From: Daphnia carinata
Taxonomy: Eukaryota; Arthropoda; Branchiopoda; Diplostraca; Daphniidae
DNA length: 64,000 nucleotides
Direction: 5' to 3'
Assembly (NCBI RefSeq): GCF_022539665.2
Contig: NC_081340.1
Location: 3,534,001-3,598,000 of the forward strand
The translations under genes were made by a program, and so were the position numbers. This document shows positions 51,245-61,314 of the stretch, piece by piece (positions within the stretch are counted from its first letter, which is position 1; each line of letters begins with the position of its first letter). The notes beneath the pieces are model-generated. The model had not been told where the DNA came from. It did no database searches and worked only from the letters and a program-made list of their open reading frames with translations.

Positions 51245-51980
51245 TAGCATAGTATTTCGGACACATTTTCTATGGAACAGCGCACATTAAAATCTATTTG
51301 TCCGTGTACGCATTTGCAATTTTCGTAAGCTTTAACTAAACGCATCATCAATTACTCACAACCGAATTTTTATGGTGTCCTTGGCCTACACGTTACTGCT
51401 TATACTTGTTTCTATAACCTTGGCTAACTGGTCTTAACCTGGACTATTTTTTTGGCTGGCCAAATCTTTGAATGGTTTGCAACATGTAAATAAAGAAGTC
51501 GATAAAAATTTAGCCTACACTTTGACTGATTTGACAACATTGTAGAAAATAATTATTCATCACAAGACACGTATCCGGAAAAGCGACTACGTTGTACGTC
51601 ATCAGCTGATTAGTATGTGCTCTTGCGCATTGTAAGTTTGACAGCCGAGGCGGATATGTGCCAATACGATTTCAATGTGACATCGCTTTTCTTTGTTGAT
51701 GGGACCAATTTGCATTCAACAGTTAATCATATCACGAAAGGGGAAAGGAAACATCAAATGCCACTCTAGCCAAACTGGTAAGGTATGCAAAACAAAAAAA
51801 GATGGACCTTGAGCTAATAAGACGTGTGGTTGTGCGGCAAATGTTTTCTGTTGAAAAAAATATATTTTGAAGCAACCAAAGTGTGTTGGCTTATTATATC
51901 TCAGCTGGAAAATCCACTAGCTGTGGGGAAAGTTTTTATTCCCAGTGTGTACAAGGCTTTTGACCATTTCAGTCTTTTGG
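51245..51980. other. Intergenic G-H
   Basis: This stretch holds the 3' UTR of gene G and upstream sequence of gene H; no gene was seen. Confidence 0.5.
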
Positions 51981-51984
51981 CCGG

Positions 51985-51990
51985 TATAAA
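51985..51990 (+). promoter_or_regulatory. TATA box, gene H
   Basis: TATAAA about 100 bp before the donor of the presumed non-coding first exon (exon end 52,084). Confidence 0.5.
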
Positions 51991-52298
51991 CCTAGACGGA
52001 CGGTTGTGACTGTAGCGGTGTTCGTTCGTTTAGTTTCAGACGATATTCGGTTGACCTGTTGAGCCAGTGCTTTCAACGCCTAAGGTAAGCTTTTATTCTA
52101 AACTAAATCTTTAAAGATGTTTAAAAATAGACGCTGCTGCGTCTAGATAATGTGTAAAAGACAAGTACTAGGTCTCTCGTTTCGGGAGGTTACACCGTTC
52201 AAAAACACGGAAAGTGAAATACGTCATCCATTTTCTAATGTTATTGTCTGTTATTGTAACTGCACAACACTGTTGCTTTTCAGATACAAACTGTGAAG

Positions 52299-53117
52299 AT
52301 GACGGTGCTCCAGTTACTACTAGCTCTCGCTACGCTCTGCGTTGCAGGATCGGCAATGCCTGTATCTGATCCACAACTTTTAGGGCGGCAACCCTTTTTC
52401 CAGAGGCCACACAGGCCTAGGCCTGGTGGTTTTTTACCTGGTTTGTTTGGTAACGCACAACAACAACCAGCTGTTGGCGCTGAAGCTCCCAAGTCTCCAG
52501 AAGGAGCCGTTCCACAATCACCAGCAACTCCTGCCGTGAGTCCTACTGGAGAAGCTGTTGTTCCTAAAAATCCTGGATCTCTGTTTACCCCAGGAGCTCC
52601 AATGGGATCCAACACGGATATTAATGGACGTAAGAGAAACCTTAAACGTAATTCTCATTTATGTTTACAGGGAATTAATAGCTTTTGTTTTTCAAGTTCT
52701 TGGTATGTTGAACGGTGGCCAACTGGGATCCGCCACAGCTGGAGGAGCAGGCAACGGAGCTGTGCAAGGTAACGAGCAAAATATTGCACGATTATTTAAA
52801 TTGCCATAACAATAAATGGTTATAAAAAAGATGGAGCTGCCATTGGCCAAGGAACTGGCATCGCCAATGTTGGACCAGGTACGTACAGCGCTTCAAATCC
52901 TCTGTTTTGAAGTGGCAACCTCGTTAATGTACTTTTAAACTAATTTGTGCAGGTGGATTCGGCATAGGTCTTGGAATTGGAGGAGCCATTGCAACGCCGC
53001 TAGGCAATTTGGCGTTCGGCCAAGGCGACAGTAACTTATAAATTATATGCCGCCAAATAAAAAGAATTGCTAACCATATGTTTTCTATGTTTTAAAGGTA
53101 TAGCCGTTGGAAAATAA
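52299..53117 (+). CDS. Secreted Gly-rich tandem family, member H
   Basis: Five coding exons: 52299-52629, 52697-52768, 52831-52878, 52953-53030 and 53098-53117, giving 182 aa. The signal peptide is MTVLQLLLALATLCVAGSA. The middle is Pro/Gly/Ala-rich (RPHRPRPGGFLPG, then PKSPEGAVPQSPATPAVSPT). The core begins LLGMLNGGQLGSATAGGAGN, like member G, continues IGQGTGIANVGPG and GGFGIGLGIGGAIATPLGNL, and ends SIAVGK. An extra intron splits the first half of the core (after 52,768), seen in no other member. The upstream exon ends AACGCCTAAG then GTAAGC, closely resembling ATGAACGCCAAG then GTA of members A-D but without an ATG. The start codon has apparently moved into exon 2. Confidence 0.83.
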
Positions 53118-55450
53118 CTGTGAGCTTCTTCGACCTTTAAAAGCAATGCCCTGCCTGTAGATGGAATAGCGGTGCAAAGACAAATTACGACATTCTCACA
53201 AAGTTGGCCGTTTATGACAAGAAAACGTTTATTCATTTTAAATTATTACGCTTCTTTAAAATATGAAGCATCATTTTTCACCGTCCACCATTACAAATGA
53301 ACGTTGCAAAATATAACCCTCGGAAACTACGTATATTAAATTTTTTTTAACAGAATCGAGAGTTTGAGTTATTTAAAAGGCGGAAATAGTACGTACACAT
53401 TGTGCTCTAACAAACGTGTACTTGCTGAATGTATTGCTCAATTCTATTCCAACACGAAATGTATAAAAGCGTACGTAGATGACGTTTCTTCTAACAACGG
53501 ACTTCTGTGGCCTTCGGATAAAAAGTACATGTCTATTTTTTCATCGGGAAGTTATAGGTCTAAATCATAAAACTCGATCTTTTTTATGGCGCTTGTTGCT
53601 TTGCTCGATTACAATGTTTCTTGCGTGGCTTTTCCGCTGTTGCATTTCCACATAATTGATGTTCCGTTTTTCTATTCGTGCGTATTTTCTTTAGTCACGA
53701 TTCCTATATTGCCAAGCTTCCTTTCAGGTTATGCTGATTTCAGTCGCTAAATGTTGCCTTCAGCGACCACCTTCAGTTACGTGCATCTAGCAAGATACGT
53801 ATAAGGTAAACGCCATGTTGGGTTCCAGCGCAATAAACAACAAACCCTAATTCGTAGTACCGTTGAGGTTAGATAGGATGCTGAGATTACCATTTCAGAA
53901 GAATACAGGCCATGTTAATTGTTGTTTATAAAAGAACTATACTCCCCCTTTTGTATGAATTTCTCTTAACGTGTTTTGCTCGGGTTCACTGAGTACAAAT
54001 CAGCTGATTTGCGTAACAGAAGGCAGGGTAAGGTAATATTTGAAAACGTTTTTATTTCCCTACTTTGCTTACCTAGCCTACTTCGCTTGGCCTAGCAACA
54101 ACTTGGCAAACGAGTTTTTCTTACCATACCCGTTTTGGTTGTAAACGCATTAGTACCTATTGTGTCAAGCTCGTGGAACTGACTGTGGAACGTGAAGCTC
54201 TGAGTTCGAAAAAGACTGCCAGCCTCTTTATACGAAGTTTCTATCCGGATTCCAAGTAATAAACCTCGTTTAAAGTCTTCTTGTCCCTGAATAAATACCA
54301 CATCGAGTGTGCAAGAAAATCTGTGGAATGTTTTTGACGTCCTCGCAATAGACAAAAAATGCTTCATGAGTGATCCACAGCGCAATGACGAATAGTTATG
54401 AAACTATTTGCAGTGGTACGTGAAAAAACCTTGAAGTCTACATAAGTAATATAGGTATTTAAAAAAAAATAGAATTTTTGACGGATATGCAGGCGCCATC
54501 TTTTTTATTGTTTCCAAACGCCTATTTTTCGTACAAGAATACATTCTCTTTGAAAGAGCATAACGAAGTTTATAACCCCGTTCTAGTTTACCAAATGTTT
54601 AACGTTCTGATCGTCAAGGATTTTATCTAACAACATTTCAAAGTCTTGTTTGAGAGAAGGCTAAAACGTAGAACTACGGTTGTCAGCGAATAAGAGTAAA
54701 TCGTCTTCTTTTGCACAAAAGAAAACAAGACAAGTGTCCAGAATGATGTAATTGATTTATTCTTTAACTTTTCTTTTGTCACATTCCCCACATGCAAAGG
54801 TGAATTGAACGTATATGCGTTTGTGGTATCCTTTTGCTACACGAAAAAGGATGCTATTATGTAACTAGTATTGACTTAATCCTTCACGACTAATGATCAC
54901 TACAAACACCTTACTGGATCAATGCTTCCATCAAGCAAGCATTTGTAATGATAACAACAAGCAGGATACAATCAGCCGAGTGATAGAGCCTCATCAACAT
55001 TTCCGTGACCATAACAAACTAGGGGATTTTACCGCATTAGATAGCATTATAACTCGTGACAGGTATGACGCCATTATTCACTTCTTTTTTTCTCTTCTTA
55101 CCTTAGGCAAGACACATTTTAAATTCAAAAAGAACCTTGAATGGCCGTAGCATGTGGTGATAAACCAAAACCATGCCCATGAGCATCTTCACCTTGATAG
55201 TCCTTGCCGCGACAACAAGGAACTGCTAGTAGCCATATCTTGTTGTCTGGTTTTATTTTCTTCTATGGTACCTTTTCGTGAGCGTGCTTTCTTCGCCATG
55301 GCCAGCTAAAAGCCCCTGGAAGAGCCTTCCAGCGCTTGGACGGACTCTTTTAAAGAGGTGTCTTTCTGCAAGACACCGTATTGTTCACTTGCGCCTCCAA
55401 AGTACTGGACAGTGAAAATCTGCCTTCTTGTTACTTCAAGCCTAATCAAG
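53118..55450. other. Intergenic H-I
   Basis: A 2.3-kb gap with only short, unconvincing frames on both strands (the longest is 97 codons at 54,092-54,385, minus). A small hairpin (GGTGTCTT/AAGACACC) lies near 55,358-55,378. A likely non-coding first exon of gene I ends at the donor after 55,450. Confidence 0.5.
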
Positions 55451-55754
55451 GTAAAAAGTGATTATCGTGAAACATTTTATTATTTAGAATTGTGACCGTC
55501 AAGAGACAAGAACGTCATCCAATAGTGAGGAAGATGGAACGAAAAACAAAACAGACTGACTCGTGTGTACAGTACTTGCTTATTTGATCCCAACGATGTT
55601 TTGATGATTGACGCGATTGTTTGAACGTATATGATCATTTTGTTTTTTGTGCACATAAAATCAAAGCAAAAATTTAAACGGTGATCCTTGAAAAACAGTT
55701 TTTTGCAACTTGGACAAAAATTGAGGTCAAACTAATGTTTTTTACTCTTCACAG

Positions 55755-56567
55755 ATGAACGCTTCCGTACTTCTATTTATGGCAGTAGTCATCATCGGGT
55801 CGACGACCGCACAATTCTATGGAGTAGACCCTTATCGTCAATATGGAGGAGGATACCGTCCATACCGTAAATGGAATAAGTGTTTATTTAATATGCAATA
55901 CGCCCACATTAACAATTTGCCTCATGTGTGAGACAGGACCAGCTTATGGAGGTGGTTATCGTCCAAGCTACGGTACGCATTCCATTTTCATCAAATTCAA
56001 ATGAAACTTTGTTAATTTACGGTAAGTTTCGATTTAATAGGTCATTATCGACCACCAGGAGGTAGTTATTATGGTGGCTATCCCGACGATCATCACCACC
56101 ATCACCATCACAACCATCATAATCATGGCTATCCTGTTGGCGGTGGTTATGTACCCAATCAAGGTGGAGTTGCTTCAGTGCCAGCTGCCCCAGTCGCCGT
56201 AAATCCATCGGGCACCCGTAATTAAGATTTAAATTTGATAAAACTTTTCTTATAATTAAAGCAAATCACTTTTCAAACTCGTCGTTATCATCGTGATACA
56301 GTGGCTCCTGGATCAGCAAATGCCGGAGGTGCAGGTAATGGAGCTGTACAGAACGGCCAGGCGATTGGCACAGGAACAGGAGTGGCGAACGCTGGACCAG
56401 GTAATCAAAGTAGTTTTTGCCTGGAAGCTGTTTGTCTCAGGCTAATCAATTTTCTAACTATTTTAGGTGGATTCGGTATAGGTCTCGGAATTGGATTAGC
56501 CGTCGCAACACCCTTGGGAAACATTGCTCTCGGCGAAGGAAACAGCGTCTCTGTTGGTAAAAAATAA
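55755..56567 (+). CDS. Secreted Gly/Tyr/His-rich tandem family, member I
   Basis: Five coding exons: 55755-55866, 55937-55972, 56041-56217, 56302-56400 and 56467-56567, giving 174 aa. The ATG lies directly after a CAG acceptor, so a 5' UTR exon upstream (donor at 55,451) is likely. The start MNASVLLFMAVVIIGSTTA combines the MNA of exon 1 in other members with the signal core. The mature part is Gly/Tyr-rich (QYGGGYRPY, AYGGGYRPSY) and has a His cluster of seven His followed by NHHNH (encoded about 56,086-56,130), a likely metal-binding stretch. The core reads GSANAGGAGNGAVQNGQAIG, TGTGVANAGPG, GFGIGLGIGLAVATPLGNI and ends SVSVGKK. The last intron is absent. An AATAAA is at 56696-56701. Confidence 0.84.
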
Positions 56568-57350
56568 GAAAACATTTTATTGCAGTCGGCTTTGTTGTTT
56601 GATCACACGCAGTTAAAAAACAAAACCTTGTTTCGTCTGTCAAATTATTTACTTATGATGAGTTTTGCGTACCTTTCCAGTACAACCTGCTGCACAATAA
56701 ACTTTAAATCACACGAAATTATGTTTGAAATAAATCATATTTTCGTTTAATAGAATTGATTAGACTAGTCATAATTGCTAGGACATAAATCGAAACAGTC
56801 ACAATAAGAGAATAATCACGTTTCAGGGTAGAAATAGGAGAAAACTGAGATACAAAGAGGCAGAATCTGGGAACGTAATCATGAATCAGAGCATGGACAA
56901 GGAATGACAATGCAGCGGCCAGTCATGTGATTATTTTGCTACTAATCGATGCATAAATTGATTATGTTTATCTAAAACATCGATTACATGTGTTTTCGAG
57001 TGGATTCTTTTGGTTTATCATCACTACCAACCGGTGCAGATCCGTAAATTGCCACGCGGCCTACTATCTCTATCCCTGGCAATTTAATTCAATCATGGGA
57101 GATTTTTTTTTATAGCTTTAAGACAGGGCCATTGTGTATACGTACATTGTTATAGAAATCAAAAAGGTATCGGAGAGGGTCACATAGCTCGATGATTAGC
57201 TGCCTGCATCCATGAACCGTCTTTCAGGCCATGGGGAGACTAACGAACAACCTACAAGTTACAATCACCTCTTCTCTACCTGTGGGGATCGATCTTCAAC
57301 ATGTAGTAAGCGGTACTACAGATCGATTTGAAACGTCTGTAAACGTGTAG

Positions 57351-57374
57351 TGTGGTGTGTGTGTGTGTGTGTTT
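57351..57374 (+). repeat. (GT)n microsatellite
   Basis: GT repeat running into a T tract, next to the A-rich tail of the SINE. Confidence 0.8.
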
Positions 57375-57419
57375 TTTTTATTGTGCCATTTTAGCCTCTT
57401 TATAGTAGGCATGGCTCTT

Positions 57420-57712
57420 ATTTTCATTTTCTTTCTTCTTTTTCATTTTTTTTTTTTGCACTTCATGTTTTTCTTTCTTCTTTTTTCTCTCTTCTTTTTT
57501 TTTCTTTTTTCTTTGTAGATGATGTACGAAGCTTGATGAATGAGGATGTAGAATTTTGCGAATCCGATGTGATGAAGAATCTTGAATGATGAATTGGAGG
57601 GAGTGGAGGGCATGGAGGGAGGGAGTGGAAGTTGGAGTTGGCGGGAATCGAACCCGGGTGTTCCGATTACAAGGGAGTGGCGATAACCACTGTGCCAGGA
57701 CCGCACATCCAA
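57420..57712 (-). mobile_element. tRNA-derived SINE
   Basis: On the minus strand the head (about 57,635-57,712) contains a perfect RNA polymerase III A box (TGGCACAGTGG, 57,697-57,687) and B box (GGTTCGATTCC, 57,654-57,644), 32 bases apart. The sequence around them looks like a tRNA with a TGT anticodon loop (CTTGTAA), but the acceptor ends do not pair and the anticodon stem is poor. It is therefore not a working tRNA gene. A short unrelated body follows, then an A-rich tail of about 95 bases (57,516-57,422). Head, body and A-rich tail together define a SINE. No clear target-site duplication was confirmed. Confidence 0.75.
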
Positions 57713-58621
57713 ATTAAAACAATATTTGTTGGTCAGCTGTTCAAGTACGTATAGCTGCTACAATGCATATTGGTCACTTAAAGTATAGCGCTGTGGTATA
57801 GCTTGGGTTTCCCATTCGCATTACTTGGGTTCGATTCTTTTGGATTTTATTTTTTTACGTGGTAATTAATGTAAATAATCAACCCAGCTAATGTGATCTC
57901 GAATTATTGTTTTTTGTTTTATCCCATCGATATTTATTTATTTTTAAATTTGTTTTTTTATATCACAATTTCGAGAGGTTGCCAATTTTCTAGATAATGA
58001 TTACAACAGCGCATCCGAACCTGGGGGAAGGGACCGCCTTTTTTATCCCATTTACGCAGTTTAGTCCTCCACAACCCCATCCCACCAATTCACAGTAGCA
58101 GACGGCGGATTTGGCGCGAGCCAATCAGAACAAATGCCAGCGTGACATGCTCCTCCTCCAATTTTCCTCGTTAGTAAAGTTGGGCCCGTCCAGGGACGGG
58201 GTATAGGTGGCGCTAGCGTATCCTTACGCTATTTCTATGAAAATCGTTCCACTCCATTTTTTTTTCGCCCGTCTACTTTAAATTTTTTTCGCAATTAAGG
58301 GTTCCCCTGTCTTGACCGCCGACCCACTCATTGTTTCTGCCCACTATAATCTGTAAAAATCTCCGAAAAAAAAAATTAATCTTAGATAAAAGGGGATTGG
58401 GCTTTACCCAATTACCTGACACACGAGAAACCACAGGGAAATATTAGCCAACTTAACTAATGGAAAAAACATATCAACTCGCGCTGAATCCCGCTAATGA
58501 ACCCCGACTGAAACCCCATTGGGTTTAAGGCGAAAAATTTTACATCTAGAACCACCTGCTCCGATTGCCAAAAAAAGCCCCGATCGGCCCGGGGCCAACT
58601 CCTAGTCCCATCCTCTGGCGT

Positions 58622-58683
58622 TAGGTGCGCTGCAATCTGACCATACGCTAGGCGCGCTGCAATCTGACCATACTACAATCTGA
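58622..58683 (+). repeat. 27-bp tandem repeat, about 2.3 copies
   Basis: Two copies of TAGG(T/C)GCGCTGCAATCTGA followed by CCATAC, then a partial TACAATCTGAC, in a GC-richer patch. Confidence 0.8.
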
Positions 58684-60459
58684 CTGCTCGAGCTTTGGCC
58701 TTCTATTATGGTTTCCCGCATGCGTATTTCTAATTCAAAACAAGCGACCAAAATTCGTCTGCTAGCCCCCCCATTTAATGTTGTCCCGTGGTTTGACGTG
58801 TGTACGTCATTAAAAGTATCCTGGCGTTTATTTGTCAAATTTAGGTGAATACAAACGTGTCTTTTGTGTCCCTGAATCCGTCTGTATATGTGAGTAAGTG
58901 TATACTTAATTAGTATTTACGCATCTTATCATTACGACATCACCTTTTACTTTCTTCAAATGGCATAACTAAATTTTTTTCGGATGGTGACTTGTTCGTG
59001 ATGCCTTTTTTTTTTTTTTGCATCATCGCTGTTTTTTTCTTTTCGTATAGCGGCCTGTTTTTTGCTCGCCATATCATTTCCTCTCAACACGTTGTGGGCC
59101 GTTGTTGCCCACCAGCTATTTTTTGGCTGGATTTCTCCCTACCCCAGATCTACGTTTTTTTTGTTTACAGTTTCTTTCTTTTATTGCAAATGATTTGCAT
59201 TTTCTTGGCTTTTCACTGACCAAACACAAATTGAAATTTGCCTTTTTTCTCTTTCTTTTGTAAACTATTTGAAAAGTTAGTAAAATCGTTAGTATACCTA
59301 CACCAAGTAAGAAAAAAAAAACGGGTGGGATTGATTAAGGCAGGGACTAAAGCAAACCCGAACCGTTACAGCTACAACAAACGACCACGACGATCCTCGT
59401 TGGGCCTTTTCGGTCCTTTGGCCGGCCAATCTAGATACACAATAAACAAAAAAACAGTTAGTACACTTTAATTTATCACTGATACCTGTTTTTGGTGTCG
59501 CCGATCCTCGGTTGTCCCGCGGTCCACGATGACGCCCAGAGATTGCCCTCCTAATTCATCGAGAACGAAAGAAAAAAAAAGAACAAAGAATTGCTTTTGA
59601 TTAATCAAATAACAACTACTGTCTGCTTAACACTAGCATGTATCAAGTATACACGAATGACAAACAATATTTGACAGATAGGTCAGGAAATAAAATTTAT
59701 CGTTAATGATGAACAGGTTAAAAAGTCGTGGGTTTGTTAATGTTAGTAGAATGTTTGCATATTGTGCTGAGAGGTTTGATTGCAAGTTGGTGTGCAAATT
59801 GCAAAAAGTGCAGAGGTTGGAAATATACGAAGTGCATTGCATGGAGGCAGTGTAGTGCAAAAGTATCCCGTGTGACAATGACTGTGCCTTAATCATCGTT
59901 TTTCTAATCTATCTATTCTTATCTATCTTATGCTAATTAGACTATACACCCGTGCGAAGGCAAAACCCAGTGCTTATGTGAGGCTTTCGTGGTGTGAGCG
60001 TGATTGAGAAGGCGTGAAACACTACACAAAACACCCGGAGAGATCTATCTACACTAGTGTGCTCCGTGCAAGTGAGTGAACTACTGATCGGAAAAGCGGA
60101 ATTTTTTTTTTTTGATTTTTAAAAATTGAATTGCTCGAGGACATTGATGTATTCTAGGTCACTGCTTATGGGTAGATCAATTAGGGTGAAATTGGCATTT
60201 CCTCCGATTCTGCTGAAATTTTCCAAAAGCCATCGACCTTCAGATTTATGTTACCTCTCCTTTTAAATTTTATTTCCAAGAAGTGTTTTCATTCATTTGC
60301 ATTCAGAATTCACGAGCGTAGAAATGCCCTTGTCTGACATTCAACTTCACGCTGTGTGGGGCGCAAAAAAAGGAAAGGGTAACAATATTGATGGCTACGT
60401 CATGAGGTAATGGTACACCCGCTGGGGATGGCGAGCAACATCAGGGTGACATCAAATCG

Positions 60460-60494
60460 TATAAAATGGTACAGCAGAGCCAACTACAATCAGT
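60460..60494 (+). promoter_or_regulatory. TATA box and TCAGT initiator, gene J
   Basis: TATAAAA at 60,460-60,466 and TCAGT at 60,490-60,494, with the start A 32 bp from the TATA box. The spacing is identical to that of gene K, showing shared ancestry of the promoters. Confidence 0.75.
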
Positions 60495-60551
60495 CGAGTG
60501 TTCATCTTCGACGCAGCATTACCATCAGCAGCTTCCGTTCGTCGTGTAACA

Positions 60552-61314
60552 ATGGGTAAAGTATAACGTTTAATTAGAATAGAAATTGATGTTTATGTAA
60601 TGCAAGGGTTCAATGATTGATTTCCCTAAATGAAATGTTGGAATGAAATTTTCAAACTTATTTCCGTACATTTGTTTGCAATGTTTCAACGTTCTGTGGC
60701 ATGTCAGCAATAAATTATGTCTTTCTTCCACTGCTATAGGCATCTATGGCATTACGCTTCAACATACTGTTACACTTATCGCTGGGTCGAGCATAGGTGT
60801 GCCAATGGGTTCACCGGCCTCTAGCTATGGTAGTTATTTATATCAGAGTTGAAGTGCTGCGCCGTACTACACCACGACGTATGAAGCCCCCACTTACTAC
60901 AGTACAAAGGCGCCCGAGTACTACACCACAACATATGCGGCTCCTACTTACTACTCGGAGGCCCCGCAATACTACACCGCACCAAGCTATTACACAGAGG
61001 CGCCAGTGTATTACACAATAATGTACGCCACTCCAACATACTACACCGCAGCTGCGCCGTCTTACTACGCTGAAGCTCCAAAATCCTACGCTGCCCCAAG
61101 TTACTACACATAGCGGTTGCCCCTTCGTACTACGTGCTGGAACCTAGCTACTACACCACAACTTATGCTGCCCCGCCTCACTACACCACAAAAGCGGCAG
61201 AGTACTACACTACCACTTACGGCCGCTCCCAGGTACTACACCGAGGCCCCAGCTTATTACACAACAACGTACGCCACTCTCAGCTATTACACTGAGCGAC
61301 CAAAGTATTATTAA
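60552..61314 (+). pseudogene. Tyr/Thr/Pro-rich repeat protein, broken copy (J)
   Basis: Exon 1 ends ATGG followed by a GTAAAG donor; exon 2 begins after the acceptor at 60,739 (CTGCTATAG). The frame reads MGIYGITLQHTVTLIAG, then VPMGSPASS, and meets TGA near 60,850. Past the stop, the same frame continues with YYTTTYEAPTYY, KAPEYYTTTYAAPTYY and similar repeats of the kind intact in gene K, until TAG near 61,111. After that at least two frame changes (near 61,111-61,130 and 61,225-61,240) are needed to keep reading Tyr-Tyr-Thr repeats to the TAA at 61,312-61,314. Compared with gene K the signal-peptide core is also eroded. Several independent lesions make a decayed duplicate more likely than sequencing error. 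Confidence 0.85.

Larger units (their letters stand above)
56568..60450. other. Intergenic region between the two secreted-protein clusters
   Basis: Nearly 4 kb with no credible gene. It contains a GT microsatellite (57,351-57,374), a tRNA-derived SINE (57,420-57,712, minus) and a 27-bp tandem repeat (58,622-58,683). The open frames at 57,443-57,712 (inside the SINE) and 58,992-59,219 (poly-T derived) are not genes. Confidence 0.6.

Noticed and set aside
57635-57712. Functional tRNA-Thr (TGT) gene on the minus strand
   Set aside because: A and B boxes are present, but the acceptor ends do not pair, the anticodon stem has only about 3 bp and the T stem has a mismatch.
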